A stretch of DNA of 64,000 nt, from assembly GCF_026151205.1 (NCBI RefSeq), contig NC_087073.1:7461001-7525000 (forward strand), written 5' to 3'. The notes below the pieces were generated by a model. It saw only the letters and a program-made list of their open reading frames with translations, was not told the origin of the DNA and ran no database searches. Shown piece after piece: positions 1-11,043 of this stretch. A program made the position numbers and the translations under genes. The stretch is from Bolinopsis microptera (lineage: Eukaryota; Ctenophora; Tentaculata; Lobata; Bolinopsidae). How positions within the stretch are numbered: the first letter of the stretch is position 1; the number at the start of each line of letters is the position of its first letter.

Positions 1-559
1 TGATTATGCATACATTTTAAAGTAATTAGAGATCCAAGTCAACCACAAAAAATCCAAATATAAACTATCTTTTCTCTATGCAGTGTAAATTATATGGGTC
101 AACACAATGATGTTATGATTTTATGTCACAAAAATATGTTTGAACTGTGAAAAGGCAAGCAACAAACTATGTCAAATAAGTAATGAACTCACACAAAGCA
201 CTAAGTTAAATTCATTTTCTTAAACTTAGCCCATGTTTTCTTGTCAATGACGTTGCAACACCCAACTCGCAATGAATCGAAATGAAACTAGAGCTAGATT
301 TATCAACAACAAAAATACTAATTTAGCCAAGCAGAAAAAGAAGGAATACCAAACTGGACCCATACAATTTTTGGACAGACTTTGAAAGAAACTTTCAAGT
401 ACATTTAAGACAAGCAGCCGAGAAAGCTAACTGATATTATGTAGTGACCTTTGATATTAATTACCCCAGCTTTAACCTATGTGATATGATTCTCCAAGAA
501 TTTAAGAGCTTATCAAGGGATTTTAGAGCTGCTGCTGATCACATGTCCACTTAAATTTA
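1..559. other. AT-rich spacer, no gene seen
   Basis: There are no long ORFs, splice-flanked exons or strong repeats here. It is probably intergenic, or older 5' sequence of the LINE fragment that follows. Confidence 0.5.
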
Positions 560-1459
560 ATGCATTCTATTCAGAATCTGAAACAGAATCTAAAACAGAA
601 TCTGAAACAGAATCGACTCCAAACGTTGCAGAGCTCTCATTCATTTATAAAATATCAGGCGTTGCATGACGGTGATGTGATCCAGCAGATGCACAGCAGG
701 ACCACAGGGTCAGCAGCTAACCCCGTTATACTGGAGACCATCAAAAAGAAGGGAAATAAGTTCACCTGCTCCTATGGTGAGGAGAAAACTGCACTTACGG
801 AAGCCCTGAAATGGATGACAGAGAACCAGAAGTATGATGACACCATCATATGCTCTGATAGCCAGGCATTACTGACTAGCATCGATAGCCTGAACCCAGA
901 CACTCAGGATATCAGGAAAACTCTGGAATCACTCCATGGGACAACGTACCTGCACTGGATTCCCGGCCACTCCAACATTCCTGGGAACGAATACGCTGAC
1001 AAAGCAGCAAAGGAAGCAGCACAACTCCCGGACCTGGGCCAAGGACAGTCTACAATCTCATACGGAGTTGCCAGAGCAGTAGCAAAGGCTCACATCAAGG
1101 ATAGCGACCCCCAACACCACCTGGTCTCCCAGACTTACAAGGGATACAACAGAAAAAGAGCGGACAGTAAAATAGAGAGCAGGAAAGACGGAGCGCTGCT
1201 AGCACAACTCAGAGCAGGCCATTGCCTTCACCTGTCCCACTACAAAAATAGGATCGACTTTACAAAGAGTGCAACTTGTCCCCGTTGCGGAGAAGAAGAA
1301 GAAACGGTACCACACTGGATTCGGTGCCCTGCAACGATCAGGACGAGAGAAGAAATCTTCGGAAAATCTGACTTAAACTTGGACATACTAACCACCAACC
1401 CGATAGAAATCCTGGCGTTTGCTAAGAAGACCTTGCTTGAGGGACCCTTAGACGCCTAG
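560..1459 (+). mobile_element. 3' part of a LINE ORF2: RNase H plus CCHC-like zinc motif
   Basis: The 299-codon open frame encodes the C-terminal end of a non-LTR retrotransposon polyprotein. An RNase H domain lies at about residues 70-160. Its acidic residues appear in GEEKTALTEAL (E), CSDSQALL (D) and GNEYADKAAKEA (D), and HWIPGHS is typical of LINE RNase H. A cysteine/histidine knuckle follows at about residues 239-255 (CPRCGEEEETVPHWIRC). Reverse transcriptase and endonuclease are missing, so the copy is 5'-truncated. The expected first catalytic Asp of RNase H is not recognisable. The frame begins in a short repeat of a 14-bp unit (CAGAATCTGAAA-like, about 570-614), so the annotated ATG is probably not a real start. 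After the stop there is a short CACCACCACC run. The I-like or Jockey-like clade is inferred from the presence of RNase H and the knuckle; the exact clade is not resolved. Confidence 0.8.
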
Positions 1460-2549
1460 CCCATCACCACCACCACCACAGCAGGACCTAGTCAATTGAT
1501 TGATTTCATCAATTTGTTAGTCAGATCAGCACTTATTTTGTGGCATGCTGGAATCAAATAATGTGGTTTTACAGGTTCAGCATCAAAAGGTTTTGGCCTT
1601 TGGAGCAAGTACAAGCCGAAATCATAAAATATTTTAAATTAGCCAGAAAGATATTAGATAATATTTTAAAATCTTCACAAGACTTTCACACCCTTTTCAA
1701 CTTAACTAGAGGTCTGAAATTTACCCACTTTACAGAGGCTTATCATGCACTACTATACACCCAATCATACTATTCAGATGGTATATGATAAAGCATGGTT
1801 AGACAAACTCAAAGTTATAAACCTACAATGCACAATTTGTTATGATTGTAGATAGAATTGATTTCAGTCCCAATTAAATGGCTTGGTAATCTCAAATTGG
1901 AGTACAAATCGTAACTTGTTTAAAAATATAAATAAAAACTGGACTGTTGATGGGGTCGGGCAACCGTCCACACTTATTCCAATGCTCTTTTTAATGATTA
2001 GATGCATGACATGAAAAATAAATTGATGATCACTGATCAGATTACAAATTAAAAATAATCATAACTGCAAACTGATCTGAGTGAGAGGAAATTGTAGCAC
2101 GCCGCATACATAGGGACATAGGGTTGGGTTTTTTAAAAGAATTCTCCACTACGCACATATAATATGGTTATACGATTTTGTATGTAGCGACATGAAACAT
2201 TATTTTACGCGAAGAGCGCAGCACTTAGCAGCCCACCTAACCAGTATAACATTCAACATTGCAACATTTAAAATATACACAGAGATAAACTAGTTTAGTA
2301 TAGTATCTTAATGAATAGTGGGGTTGCTAAACTCCAGCACTATAAATTGTAACGTCCTGCATGGCGCGGCGCTCGCTCGGGAAATCTTTCTGCAACGGCG
2401 ATCAAACGGCAAACGCAATTTGCGCCGCGCAGGAAAAATTTTCAGAAAAATATAAAAAAGTACCATTTTCCATTGACCAATGACCGACCACAAAGATAAA
2501 GGTAATTTAAAAAGACGCACGCTATATTATATAACTCCAAAGTGAGTTA
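1460..2549. other. Spacer, no gene seen
   Basis: Mostly AT-rich sequence with a short GC-rich patch near 2360-2440 (many GCG/CGC words). That patch resembles the GC-rich arms of the adjacent inverted-repeat element, but no coding exon could be supported. An 82-codon open frame at 1540-1788 has no recognisable domain. Confidence 0.45.
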
Positions 2550-3221
2550 ATTGACGATGTCAATTCATCGCAGCTCGGCGCGGCACAATTGCGCATTTTG
2601 CCGATCTAGCTGTGAGAAGCCTCATTGAATGCGCGGCGCGGCACAGTAATTTAGTAACGCATCGCGCTACAACGAAGTGAAATAAATCCAAATGCCAAAA
2701 ACTGGTCCCCAAACAAACATCTTTTTAATTTTGTTCCATTAACTTTACTAAAAGGTTTGGTTTTACATTACAGTGTCGTCTAGTCTATATTAGGGCCGTG
2801 ATTTACGAATTCTGTTGAATCTATTTAATATTACACATCGTATCCGTGCAAAATTGCCTTTTCCTAACTCAGCTGAACGATCGGGAAGCCATGATTGGAG
2901 GTCTACCCAGCATTCCCTGTCAATACAACTACATTGTAGTGTACTATAAAACCTTGATTGACGGTGTCAACCCATCGATGATCGAAATCGTTGCTCTGCA
3001 AAGCAAAGCAACGATCGACGATGCGAAGCAAGAATGCTAGTTTGCGCGGCGCGTCGAAGCGGCGAAGTCCTCCAATATAAAACCATCACAATTTTCTCAA
3101 AAACTTCCATTTAATATATAACATATTTGTAGCGCGATGCACTACTGGGTCGCGCGCGCATCCAATAACGCTTCTCGCAACCACAGATCGGCGAGATGCG
3201 AAGGATTGACATCATCAATCA
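2550..3221. repeat. Inverted-repeat (foldback) element with GC-rich arms
   Basis: The left arm (about 2550-2669) and right arm (about 3130-3221) are diverged inverted copies. The reverse complement of the left arm starts TAGCGCGATGCGTTACT and the right arm starts TAGCGCGATGCACTACT. Both then contain GCGCAT(C/T)CAAT, GCTTCTC, AGATCGGC and ATGCG, and both end in ATTGACATC(G/A)TCAAT. The about 460-bp spacer contains related GC-rich words and another ATTGACGGTGTCAA-like motif near 2957. No transposase frame is present. This fits a non-autonomous foldback or MITE-like element. Target duplications were not identified, so the exact ends are approximate. Confidence 0.6.
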
Positions 3222-3627
3222 AATAACATATATAATAAATCTGGTCCTAAATCTTTCTAATTTTGTTCTGTGTATATATGTATTTTGCATATCAGAAACA
3301 ACATAATAAAGCTGATGAGTGGAGGTGATCCGAATACTATGATGTCCAATATTTGTTTTTTAGATTATTTACATTTACATGTAATTAAAATAAAATACAT
3401 TGACAATTGTTTTTCTTTTAAAAAACTTAAAAAAAACTGTTTTTTTAGTACATTTCTTTTTCTGCCTTTTGTCAAACAGTATATAATATACAATAAAGTA
3501 ATTCAAGTGTTGCAATTGCAAATTGGCAGAGCACAATACAGAGGTAACGTGTAACGGAAATTGTCCACTGCTACCAATATTATATAATATGAAATATCAA
3601 CAATCAGATATATACACATCTACTCCA

Positions 3628-3957
3628 TCATAGGGGCAGGCATGAGGTTATAAGGGACTTCTGATAGTGGTGTCTCATATTTGCTGTCCATTTTTTTCCT
3701 CTGTGCCCTCGTAGAGCTATGAGTGTGGTTCTTAACATAGCGAATCTTATTCTTGTCCTTACATGTCTTACCAAATCGCAATACCTCTCTTTTCTTTTCC
3801 TGGCGATGAGGTCTGCCACTCTATTTAGAAACCACTTACATTCTTTGGACATGCCTCCAGTTTTGAGAAATACGGCTGGGGTGAAAGTGGCCTTCTCTAC
3901 GTTCAACACTCTCTCCAAGTACTCATCCTTCTTCTCCTTTTCGTTCTCAGTGAAATT
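3628..3957 (-). pseudogene. Transposon ORF fragment, C-terminal piece
   Basis: On the minus strand the frame reads NFTENEKEKKDEYLERVL, then a segment with KATFTPAVFLKTGGMSKE, WFLNRVADLIARKR and IRFAMLRTTLIALRGHRG. This pattern (a GGM motif followed by a basic helical stretch and LRG) is common in proteins of unknown function encoded by mobile elements in many marine invertebrates. It continues directly from the piece at 4189-4516 once an intervening about 230-bp insertion is removed. The assignment rests on recognition of that family pattern, not on a search. Confidence 0.5.
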
Positions 3958-4188
3958 TTACAAATTCGTTTACATTAACCTCTGTAAGTCTGTAGAAAAA
4001 TTCCCAAAATTTCAACAAAAATCCTCGGTCAAATCCTCGGTCAAATCGTCAAATTTCGCCGAGGCCGAGGAATTTCGAATCTATTTTTGACCAAGGCGGA
4101 GGCGAACCGAGGAATTGTCCTCCTGACCGAGGCCGAGGCCGAGGAAAAATCGCCATTCCTCGGTAAAACCGAGGCCGAGGCCGAGGAC
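3958..4188. repeat. CCGAGG-rich insertion splitting a transposon ORF
   Basis: This stretch holds many copies of CCGAGG/CGAGGC, for example near 4022-4052, 4060-4070 and 4126-4145 and again to 4186. Some are in opposite orientation, so the DNA can fold. It separates two pieces of one transposon reading frame (VYEAR upstream, NFTENE downstream on the minus strand) and introduces an in-frame stop. It looks like a secondary insertion or an expanded simple repeat. A target duplication is not clear. Confidence 0.5.
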
Positions 4189-4516
4189 TCATTCGACCCT
4201 TGCTTCGTATACTTCTTGAAGAGTTTTGGTCCTGTTTGATAAGCAGTTGGGGTGTGACACCCTTATGTCAAGAAAGGTCTTATCAAATGGAGTCCAAACT
4301 CCTCTAGCAGATACGTCAAGCCGAGCTTGGTCACCTGTTATAGTCTTGGGGTTTTCTGCCTTTTTGTCCGATCCCCTGATTCCTAATTTTGATCTCAATT
4401 TTTGGGCTTTCCTTTTCAGTTCAACACTGAGCTGGAGCTTTAAATTTTGTTTATTTCCTATTTTCACTCTCCAATTTCTCCAACTAAATCTATGCTTTCT
4501 GGCCCAGAATCCCTTC
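4189..4516 (-). pseudogene. Transposon ORF fragment, possible nuclease-like segment
   Basis: The minus-strand frame contains ARLDVSARGVWTPFDKTFLD followed by IRVSHPNC and KTLQEVYEARVE. The D...FW/VW...F(F/L)D-x-RV-x-(H/D)PN arrangement is a recurring segment in mobile-element proteins of marine animals. I infer a PD-(D/E)XK-like nuclease fold from the spaced acidic residues, which is uncertain. The same protein resumes in the fragment below 3958. Upstream, the frame is interrupted by the MITE at 4525-4813. Confidence 0.5.
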
Positions 4517-4524
4517 CTCCTGCT

Positions 4525-4813
4525 CAGTGGCGTAACGAAGGGCCCCGCTGACCCCGCTGTGCAGGGGGGCGCTGTCTTAGGGGGGCGCCAAATCGTCGTT
4601 TGAATGTGGGACAATTTCGAAAACTTAACTAAAGTACTAGCAAAACTGCGCGTTTTGCTCTAGATACACACTTTTTTAGAAATTTTTACCGGTTTATCCT
4701 CTAAAATCACCTAATTTGTTCAATTTTAGGGAGGGGCACCAAAAGGGGAGGGGGCGCCAACAGGGGGGCGCCTTTTCGGCAGGGGGGCGCCAACAGGCAA
4801 CGTTACGCCACTG
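4525..4813. mobile_element. hAT-type non-autonomous element (MITE) with 8-bp TSD
   Basis: The ends are perfect 13-bp inverted repeats: CAGTGGCGTAACG at 4525-4537 and its complement ending at 4813. They are flanked by an exact 8-bp direct repeat CTCCTGCT (4517-4524 and 4814-4821). CAGTGGCGTA termini and 8-bp duplications are hallmarks of hAT transposons. The 289-bp body has no transposase. It contains several GGGGGGCGCC(A/T) blocks (near 4564-4588 and 4751-4791), probably subterminal repeats. It sits inside the transposon ORF described around it. Confidence 0.88.
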
Positions 4814-4821
4814 CTCCTGCT

Positions 4822-6196
4822 GTGCTTTTTCATGTCAATTTTTTTTGTTGGGGACTGGCCCGTGGTACAAGCCAATGTTTACTCAAAAAATATATATAAT
4901 ATCAATGGTAATAAGAAATTCATCCCCCTGGGCCGGGCACATGCATAAATATAAAATGTAATGGGAATCTCAAACTATTCAATTTAGACTCTACCGGTAA
5001 AGTATGCAATGAAGGCAAGGGTGGCCACTGGCCAGCAACTGTGACCCTCAGTGTCTAAATTGTCAGGTATTGGACAAAAATTATCACAGAATCTTCTCTT
5101 GTCCACTGTGTAGCTGTTCATACAGGAAAACCCTGCAGGAGCATTCCTCTAGTGACCAACCATGCTGGTCTATCTTAAGAGATGATAGTGATAACAGCAT
5201 CACTGCCTTCTGCTCTCTAGCACAATTTGCCATTGGTGAACTATCATAGGGTATCATAAAGATGATTATTACAGTGCTCGCTCTACCCATCTCTTTGTGA
5301 CATTTCTTCTCCGTCAGCCTCTTCTACTCACTCCACCCATCTCTGATCTCTCTCTACCCATCTCCTCTCCCATTTTTCTCTACCCATCTCTCTCTACCAT
5401 CTCCTTGTGACATTTCTTCTCCTTCAGCCTCTACTGCTCACTTTAGTTTAGTCGAGGATTCTCAACACCCACTTTCAAGTCGAGTACTCTCGACTCACTT
5501 AGTCCACATGCCTTGCAAATTTACAGCACGGTATTTGTAATGGTCTAAGTCCCTAATACTCGCCAAAGATGGTTCCTCTAGTCATCGTAGAGAAGAGAAA
5601 AACAAATTAGGTGGCTGCATTTTGTTTTGATTTTATTAGGTCCTAGTATTTATTCCTATTGTCTTAAAGTTTTAAGAGAACTCTCCTTAAATTATTTTAA
5701 TGCAGTCAATCAGATAAGTTTATATCAGGACACTTCAACAAAGACACATATTCTGCCCACAATAAGGGGCCATAATTGTTTCAATTATGTAACTGTATAG
5801 AATTATTATAATTATTATTATTATTTTCATGTCTAGCATACCTTTTCTTCTCATCTTCTGGACGTCATTATCTTTAGTTTAGTTGAGGATTCTCAACACC
5901 CCAACAAAAACACATACTCTGGGGCCACAATAAGGGGCCATAATTGTTTCAATTATGTAACTGTATAGAATTTTTTTTCCTTTTCTCAACGACCAGCCCT
6001 CCTATCTGTCCAGCTCAAACCCCCCCCTGTTTTATCTCTCCCATTGCCCCATTTCTCTAGTTTAATTTTCCCTTTTTAAATCATTTATGTTTCTCAGTAC
6101 TTCCTCCTTTTTCTTCGGCTCCCTTCCCCTGACCTGGTTAGTGCTGTGATGTCAGTGTACCCAATTATAACCTCGTATTGTTTCCATTATATTCAG
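4822..6196. other. Spacer with duplicated segments
   Basis: No gene is supported. A segment of about 65 bp ending in CAATTATGTAACTGTATAG occurs at about 5740-5805 and again at about 5906-5972. GAGGATTCTCAACACCC is likewise repeated near 5453 and 5884, so a block of roughly 170-430 bp was partly duplicated. 5280-5410 has several TCTACCCATCTC repeats, and a short ATT run lies at 5800-5825. Confidence 0.5.
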
Positions 6197-6395
6197 TTAA
6201 ATGATAATTTGCCTTGTGCTCAAGTTCATCTCACTCACTTCCTAGATATTGTTCAGGGAAGAATTTCATGGACTCCTGCTGATTTTATGGCTCAAAATGT
6301 AGATGATGCATCTCATATCGTGAACAAGCTTGAAGAGAAAGATATCCTTATTATATCAAACGTTTTCAAGAATACAACAGCGGCCCAAGCTGAAG
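6197..6395 (+). CDS. Possible internal exon with GAIN-like helices
   Basis: A 66-codon segment begins after a good acceptor (TATATTCAG at 6196) and ends at GAAG/gtttgt. It reads LNDNLPCAQVHLTHFLDIVQ, then WTPADFMAQNVDDASHIVNK and IISNVFKNTTAAQAEG. The TP-x-D...A..IV/NKLEE pattern is reminiscent of subdomain A of GAIN domains in adhesion-type receptors, but it is too short to be sure. It ends in phase 1, which matches a possible acceptor at 6996 in front of the next gene (giving Gly-Gly-Asn), so it may be an upstream exon of that gene. No further upstream exon was found. It could also be a chance ORF. Confidence 0.35.
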
Positions 6396-7058
6396 GTTTG
6401 TTGCAACTAATTAATCTAACATAAGTTGAAAATAGGTTCTGTTGAGAGATATATGATTTCTTAATTTGATTTTCTTAATTTGATTTCTTCTGAATTAGTC
6501 GGTATTGAAATTTTTTTACTATACAGATGAAAGGCTCAACAATGCCTATCGAAGATCAGTTCTATGGCATAAGTAACAATTGTTTGTTGTGTTTTGACTG
6601 TGCTTTATGTTTTGTTTATATCAGATGTTTGTGAGCTTCACGTGGACATATTGCTGTAAACTTGCATTTTACATTCTAGTCGAACAAAACTATTAGAAAC
6701 TATTCTCTTATTGACTCAGGGGACAGAATGATCTCAAATTGTATCATTTTCTCTCCAAAGAAAGGGGCCTAAATCACATGATTACAGCGGACTTCCTCTT
6801 GTATCACATATAATTAATGAGTTTATGAAGCAGTTTCGATAAAATTAGTTCAAAAAAGTGTGATCGTTGTTCTCAGCCTGTATTTTGAAATTGCAAATCC
6901 ATGTTTTATTCACAAGTCCATAAAAAGCATTGAATAAAATGTAAGGTTAGATCGTGTTATTCCATTCCCCAAATTTACTAGAGTCGATCACTTCAGGTGG
7001 TAATGAGTTGCATGTTCATCCGAGTGCATCAAGACAGCAACCCCCAGACAGACCCAGA

Positions 7059-8810
7059 ATGACAGGGAGAAGACCCAGAACTAACACCAGATCAGGTTCA
7101 GGTTCGGGATCGGAGGAACCGCACGCCAACCACAATGGAGACACTGCCACTTCTATGGTGTATCTCAACATGAGTAGCGAAGAGAGATACATTGACACAC
7201 CCACACAGGTTAGGAGGCTAAACTGTTGTATAACTAGAGGGTAGTTCTTGAAACATAGCAATAGCATTATAGACAGATAGATAGAAGTTATATGATAGTT
7301 TGTTGTTAACGACTGCTGCATGTTAACGTTGTGTAATATGACGTGTTAGTAATGATCCTGGTGTGATTGTGTAAAATTGTTATATGGGATTTCATTCAGG
7401 TGAGGGTTCAAACGCGACCATCAAACGGTTCATCACAAGAAACAAACCTTTATAACGACCCTTCCTCCGTGCACGAGCGTCAGCAATCTGAAATAGAGAT
7501 GCAGTTCCCCTCACATACTGTAGTCATCCCAGAGGATAACGTGAGTGAAGCTTGAAGACGTAGCAACCATTTTTACTATTTGCAATAACCTGATCGTTTA
7601 GTTCAAGGGTTATTATTATTATGTGGAGAGATGTTTTCTAGATAGTCAAAGAATATAATATTTAGATGTGATTAAGTCGTTTAGTGTTATTAAGACTCAT
7701 TTTATGATTTTATTTCAAACAAAGTATGCGTATAATAATATAACCGCAAAATAGTTTAACGAAACCGGAGCAAATATGTTCACATAAAACTGTTATTTTT
7801 TGCCATTTTACAGCTGAGTCATATTTGACACACCTTATCAGTTTTATGTTCATATTTGCTGTATTTACATATTTATATTTTGTCACATTTTTAATGTGAA
7901 TCTTGATAGCTGTAATTTGATTACATCGCTGAGTCTATTCAGAAAAAATAAGAACTTTTCTTGAAAGAATATTGAGAGGTGTTTCTAAACACTGATCTTA
8001 ACAATCTTACCAGGTGAGTGAAGTTTCGAAGGAGATGCAAATACAATCAGACACAGCTAAACCTACCATCGTTCGTTTCCAGAGGGAACAGGAGAAAACC
8101 ACTTGCGAAGACTACATGGATCTTCCAGGACCTCACTCTGTCATTTTACTTTTTATATTTTTAGGTTGGTCCTTTTAATTTTCAGGTGTTGCTATTTTCA
8201 TGATGGATAATAGACTGCGATGTTTTTATTGTCACTGACCAGTGTTACCATATTGAAATCTTGTGATGGCATAATTGGATATTTGCAATTAATAAAATAG
8301 CCTGGATTTATTTGATAATGTTTATCAAATTATTAAACTTAATTAAATGTTGATTATCTCGTTGCTTAACTGGTTTTATGTCCTCAGGGATCGCCTTTGT
8401 AACGGGAGTTTTGACAATGGTCATATACACAGCGGTAAGATAAATATGCAATTTATTTTACTTTCTCAATGTTGAAAATGCCAATGAAATTGAGAAAACA
8501 ATGGACCGATCGGATACATTTCTTTTGACAATGAAATCTTCACAGATATCATTAGCCGAAGTAATAAATTCAGCTTTTGTAAGATTAATAAATATTTGAC
8601 TGCTGTATGTGACTGCTGTAAACAGTGAGTTATATATTTTAATCGCTGTGATAACCGCTGTGCGTCCTCCAGGTGGATCCTGTAAACGAGGGAGCCACAG
8701 TTAAAGTCCTCTGCCTCATGATAATCATCCCTGTTTTCTTCTTCTCTGTCACGTGTGGTTTGAACTGTTATGGGTGGTATCTGGGACACAAACTGGAGTC
8801 GGAGGCCTGA
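7059..8810 (+). CDS. Unknown protein with two C-terminal membrane segments (5 exons)
   Basis: Exons are 7059-7208, 7400-7540, 8014-8164, 8388-8434 and 8673-8810. All have GT/AG borders and matching phases (0, 0, 1, 0), which strongly supports a real gene. The predicted 208-residue protein has a polar N-terminal region (residues 1-135) rich in Arg, Ser, Gly and Thr, with MTGRRPRTNTRSGSGSGS at the start. Two hydrophobic segments follow: LPGPHSVILLFIFLGIAFV continuing GVLTMVIYTA (about 140-163) and KVLCLMIIIPVFFFSVTCGL (about 174-193), ending YGWYLGHKLESEA. The layout suggests a small hairpin membrane protein with a long cytoplasmic head. I do not recognise the family. The start at 7059 is the first in-frame ATG after a possible acceptor at 6996; if that acceptor is used, the protein would begin further upstream (see 6197-6395). 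Confidence 0.7.
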
Positions 8811-11043
8811 TACAGCTGAATTATACTCCTAATTGGTTGTGAAGCTCGGTACTACAAAGTGTTTTCATTGTTTAATTGATACTCCTGCTGGAATATGATT
8901 TGTCAACTGCAGAGACTACATGGGATAAACTTGATGTGACCAAAGAGGGATTCAAGCGTTTTTGTATAACATCAGATTTATTTTAGACCAGATATTGTAA
9001 TGACAGATGCAATGAGTAGCAATTTTCCAATTAAGTTGTAATTTAGTCGACATACTGGATGTCCCGGATGGAAATACTCCGGACAATTAGCATAGTCCTT
9101 CATAGTCATGTCGGCTTGTAAACATCAAAGAGTCTTAAAGTATTCTGAAAGGCACTGATGTAATGATCTCGCACAAGCTAAGGCCACATTGGAACCAGAT
9201 TTAAATTTCCGTCCTCAACTTTCAATTTATTATTATATTATGCATCTAATATTGTATTATCTTAGTTGCGGTCAAATAAAAGTTTTAATTAATCAGACTC
9301 TACTTTATGCTCATTTGCTGGTCGGAGCCAAAAACGTGTCTGTAGGTAAATGAGTGATAACAGGGCATAATATAAACCAAGTTGCTCACTAATTAAGCCA
9401 GTCACTCCAGAGTCCTGTGTTAGAGACAAGATTATTGGTTCAATTTCCGTCTCGTGCTGGCAAACCATTTACCCCACCAGGCACGGCCGCACGGGAAGGG
9501 AACTTCTTTAACCATGCCGGTCACGGGTCGAGGTTAGACCACATAGCGATCAGTCCATAATCACAGATGCATCTGTTTGAGTGTTCCTTCATCACAGATG
9601 CATCTGTTTGAGTGTTCCTTTAAAATTTATCCTGATGCTTGCAGATTGTTCTCGTACTAGATAAACATTTTTACAGCGATTTAAAACATAATTTGGGTCT
9701 AGTAATGCTAATTAATGCTTATTGTCAAGGACTAGTGGATTTTAGACTTGTAATCTTCTCTAGTGAAAGATCTTGAGAGAGTCTAACTAAAAATTGAAAT
9801 AAGACAAGAGCTCTAGAACTAACGGCGTAATATACGCATTGTAATCTCATAATGCAATCTTTACCAGATATAATATCATATTATGAAACGTAAATTCTGA
9901 TCCAAGAAGAGTATAATAGCAGAAGGTAAACCTTTAAATCTGGCTTGAGAGATCCGCTCAGCATAATATGTGACGACATCTTACCGCTCTCTTTTATTAA
10001 GCAGATTATTAATTTGTGAAAGCTGGACAGCTCATGTTGAAGATGGTATTTGCGAGTGTTGGTTTATTTTCTGTAGAGTATCAAGAGCTCTTCATATTTT
10101 ACTTTTTAATGTCAGGCTGGCGTCTTGTTTCTATGTCAATACGATAACTGTACCTGCTACCTACAAATAATGGTTTTTGCAGATTTCATTGAAAATTGTC
10201 TAATGTCTATCAACAAAGGGCAGGTGTTACGTCGTGAAATTACCTCATATCACACTCTTACTGATTTAAGGTTTTTGTTCTTTACATTCAATCTAGTATA
10301 TTCGATTACTTTTTCAAAATTTCAGTTTGCCCGCTTCACTGATAAAACATTAACGTTCAAGTCGTCAACACATTGAGTCACAATAGATGTAGTAGTTATA
10401 ATAGTGGTAGTAAATAGTAGCACCTCTGTAAATATTCGAGTAAAAGCTTATGTTCATATTATTTCCCACGGCAAATTCCTTCCATTCCATGATAAGGTGT
10501 GCTGGAGTGAGTCAAAGTTAAAGGCTGTTAACGAGCCACTAATTTGAGTACAATTAAGCAACGTTGTTGAGTCTAGAACAGTTGTACCCGAGTAACGAAC
10601 AGCGGGTTTTTTATGTTGATGTTGTTCCAGTTCAGAACTTAAGACCTGTATTTAAAACTTTTTGAAGTTTTAAATATAGTTTTAAACATAGCTATAGGTC
10701 TTCGATAAGTCATGCTCATAGGCCATTGCAGTTCTGTATAATAAGAGTTATTGAAGTGATGAAGCTGTGCTTCAGTTGCAACTTATTGGACGTGTTGTTT
10801 TATGTCCATTTTTCTATTGGAAGTGGTATTTACTGTTCATTTTTCTAAGACACGCTTATATTTCGATATGAACATTTCAAAATGACTTATTAGATTATCG
10901 ACGAGTGTTATTACCCATCCTATTATATTCTTTGTTCTTGCACTTATCCCATTATAAGCTTGAGGATTTGTTGCGTCATTATCGTAATGAAAAGTTTGAT
11001 GTTTTGTAACACGGCTATGTGCATTGATCAATTAATTTAGCTT
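8811..11043. other. Spacer between genes
   Basis: AT-rich, with no supported exon. 9560-9620 is a perfect tandem duplication of about 30 bp. The open frames of 66-83 codons near 10.0-10.4 kb have no domain or splice support. The 3' UTR of the upstream gene and the promoter of the first TRP gene presumably lie here. Confidence 0.45.
9560..9620. repeat. Tandem duplication, about 30 bp, two copies
   Basis: ATCACAGATGCATCTGTTTG plus AGTGTTCCTT occurs twice in succession with no internal change, indicating a recent event. The unit contains a short palindrome around GATGCATC. Confidence 0.8.

Noticed and set aside
9404-9545. tRNA-derived SINE suggested by GGTTCAATTTCC near 9437
   Set aside because: Only a weak B-box-like match. 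No convincing A box, tRNA fold or tail was seen.
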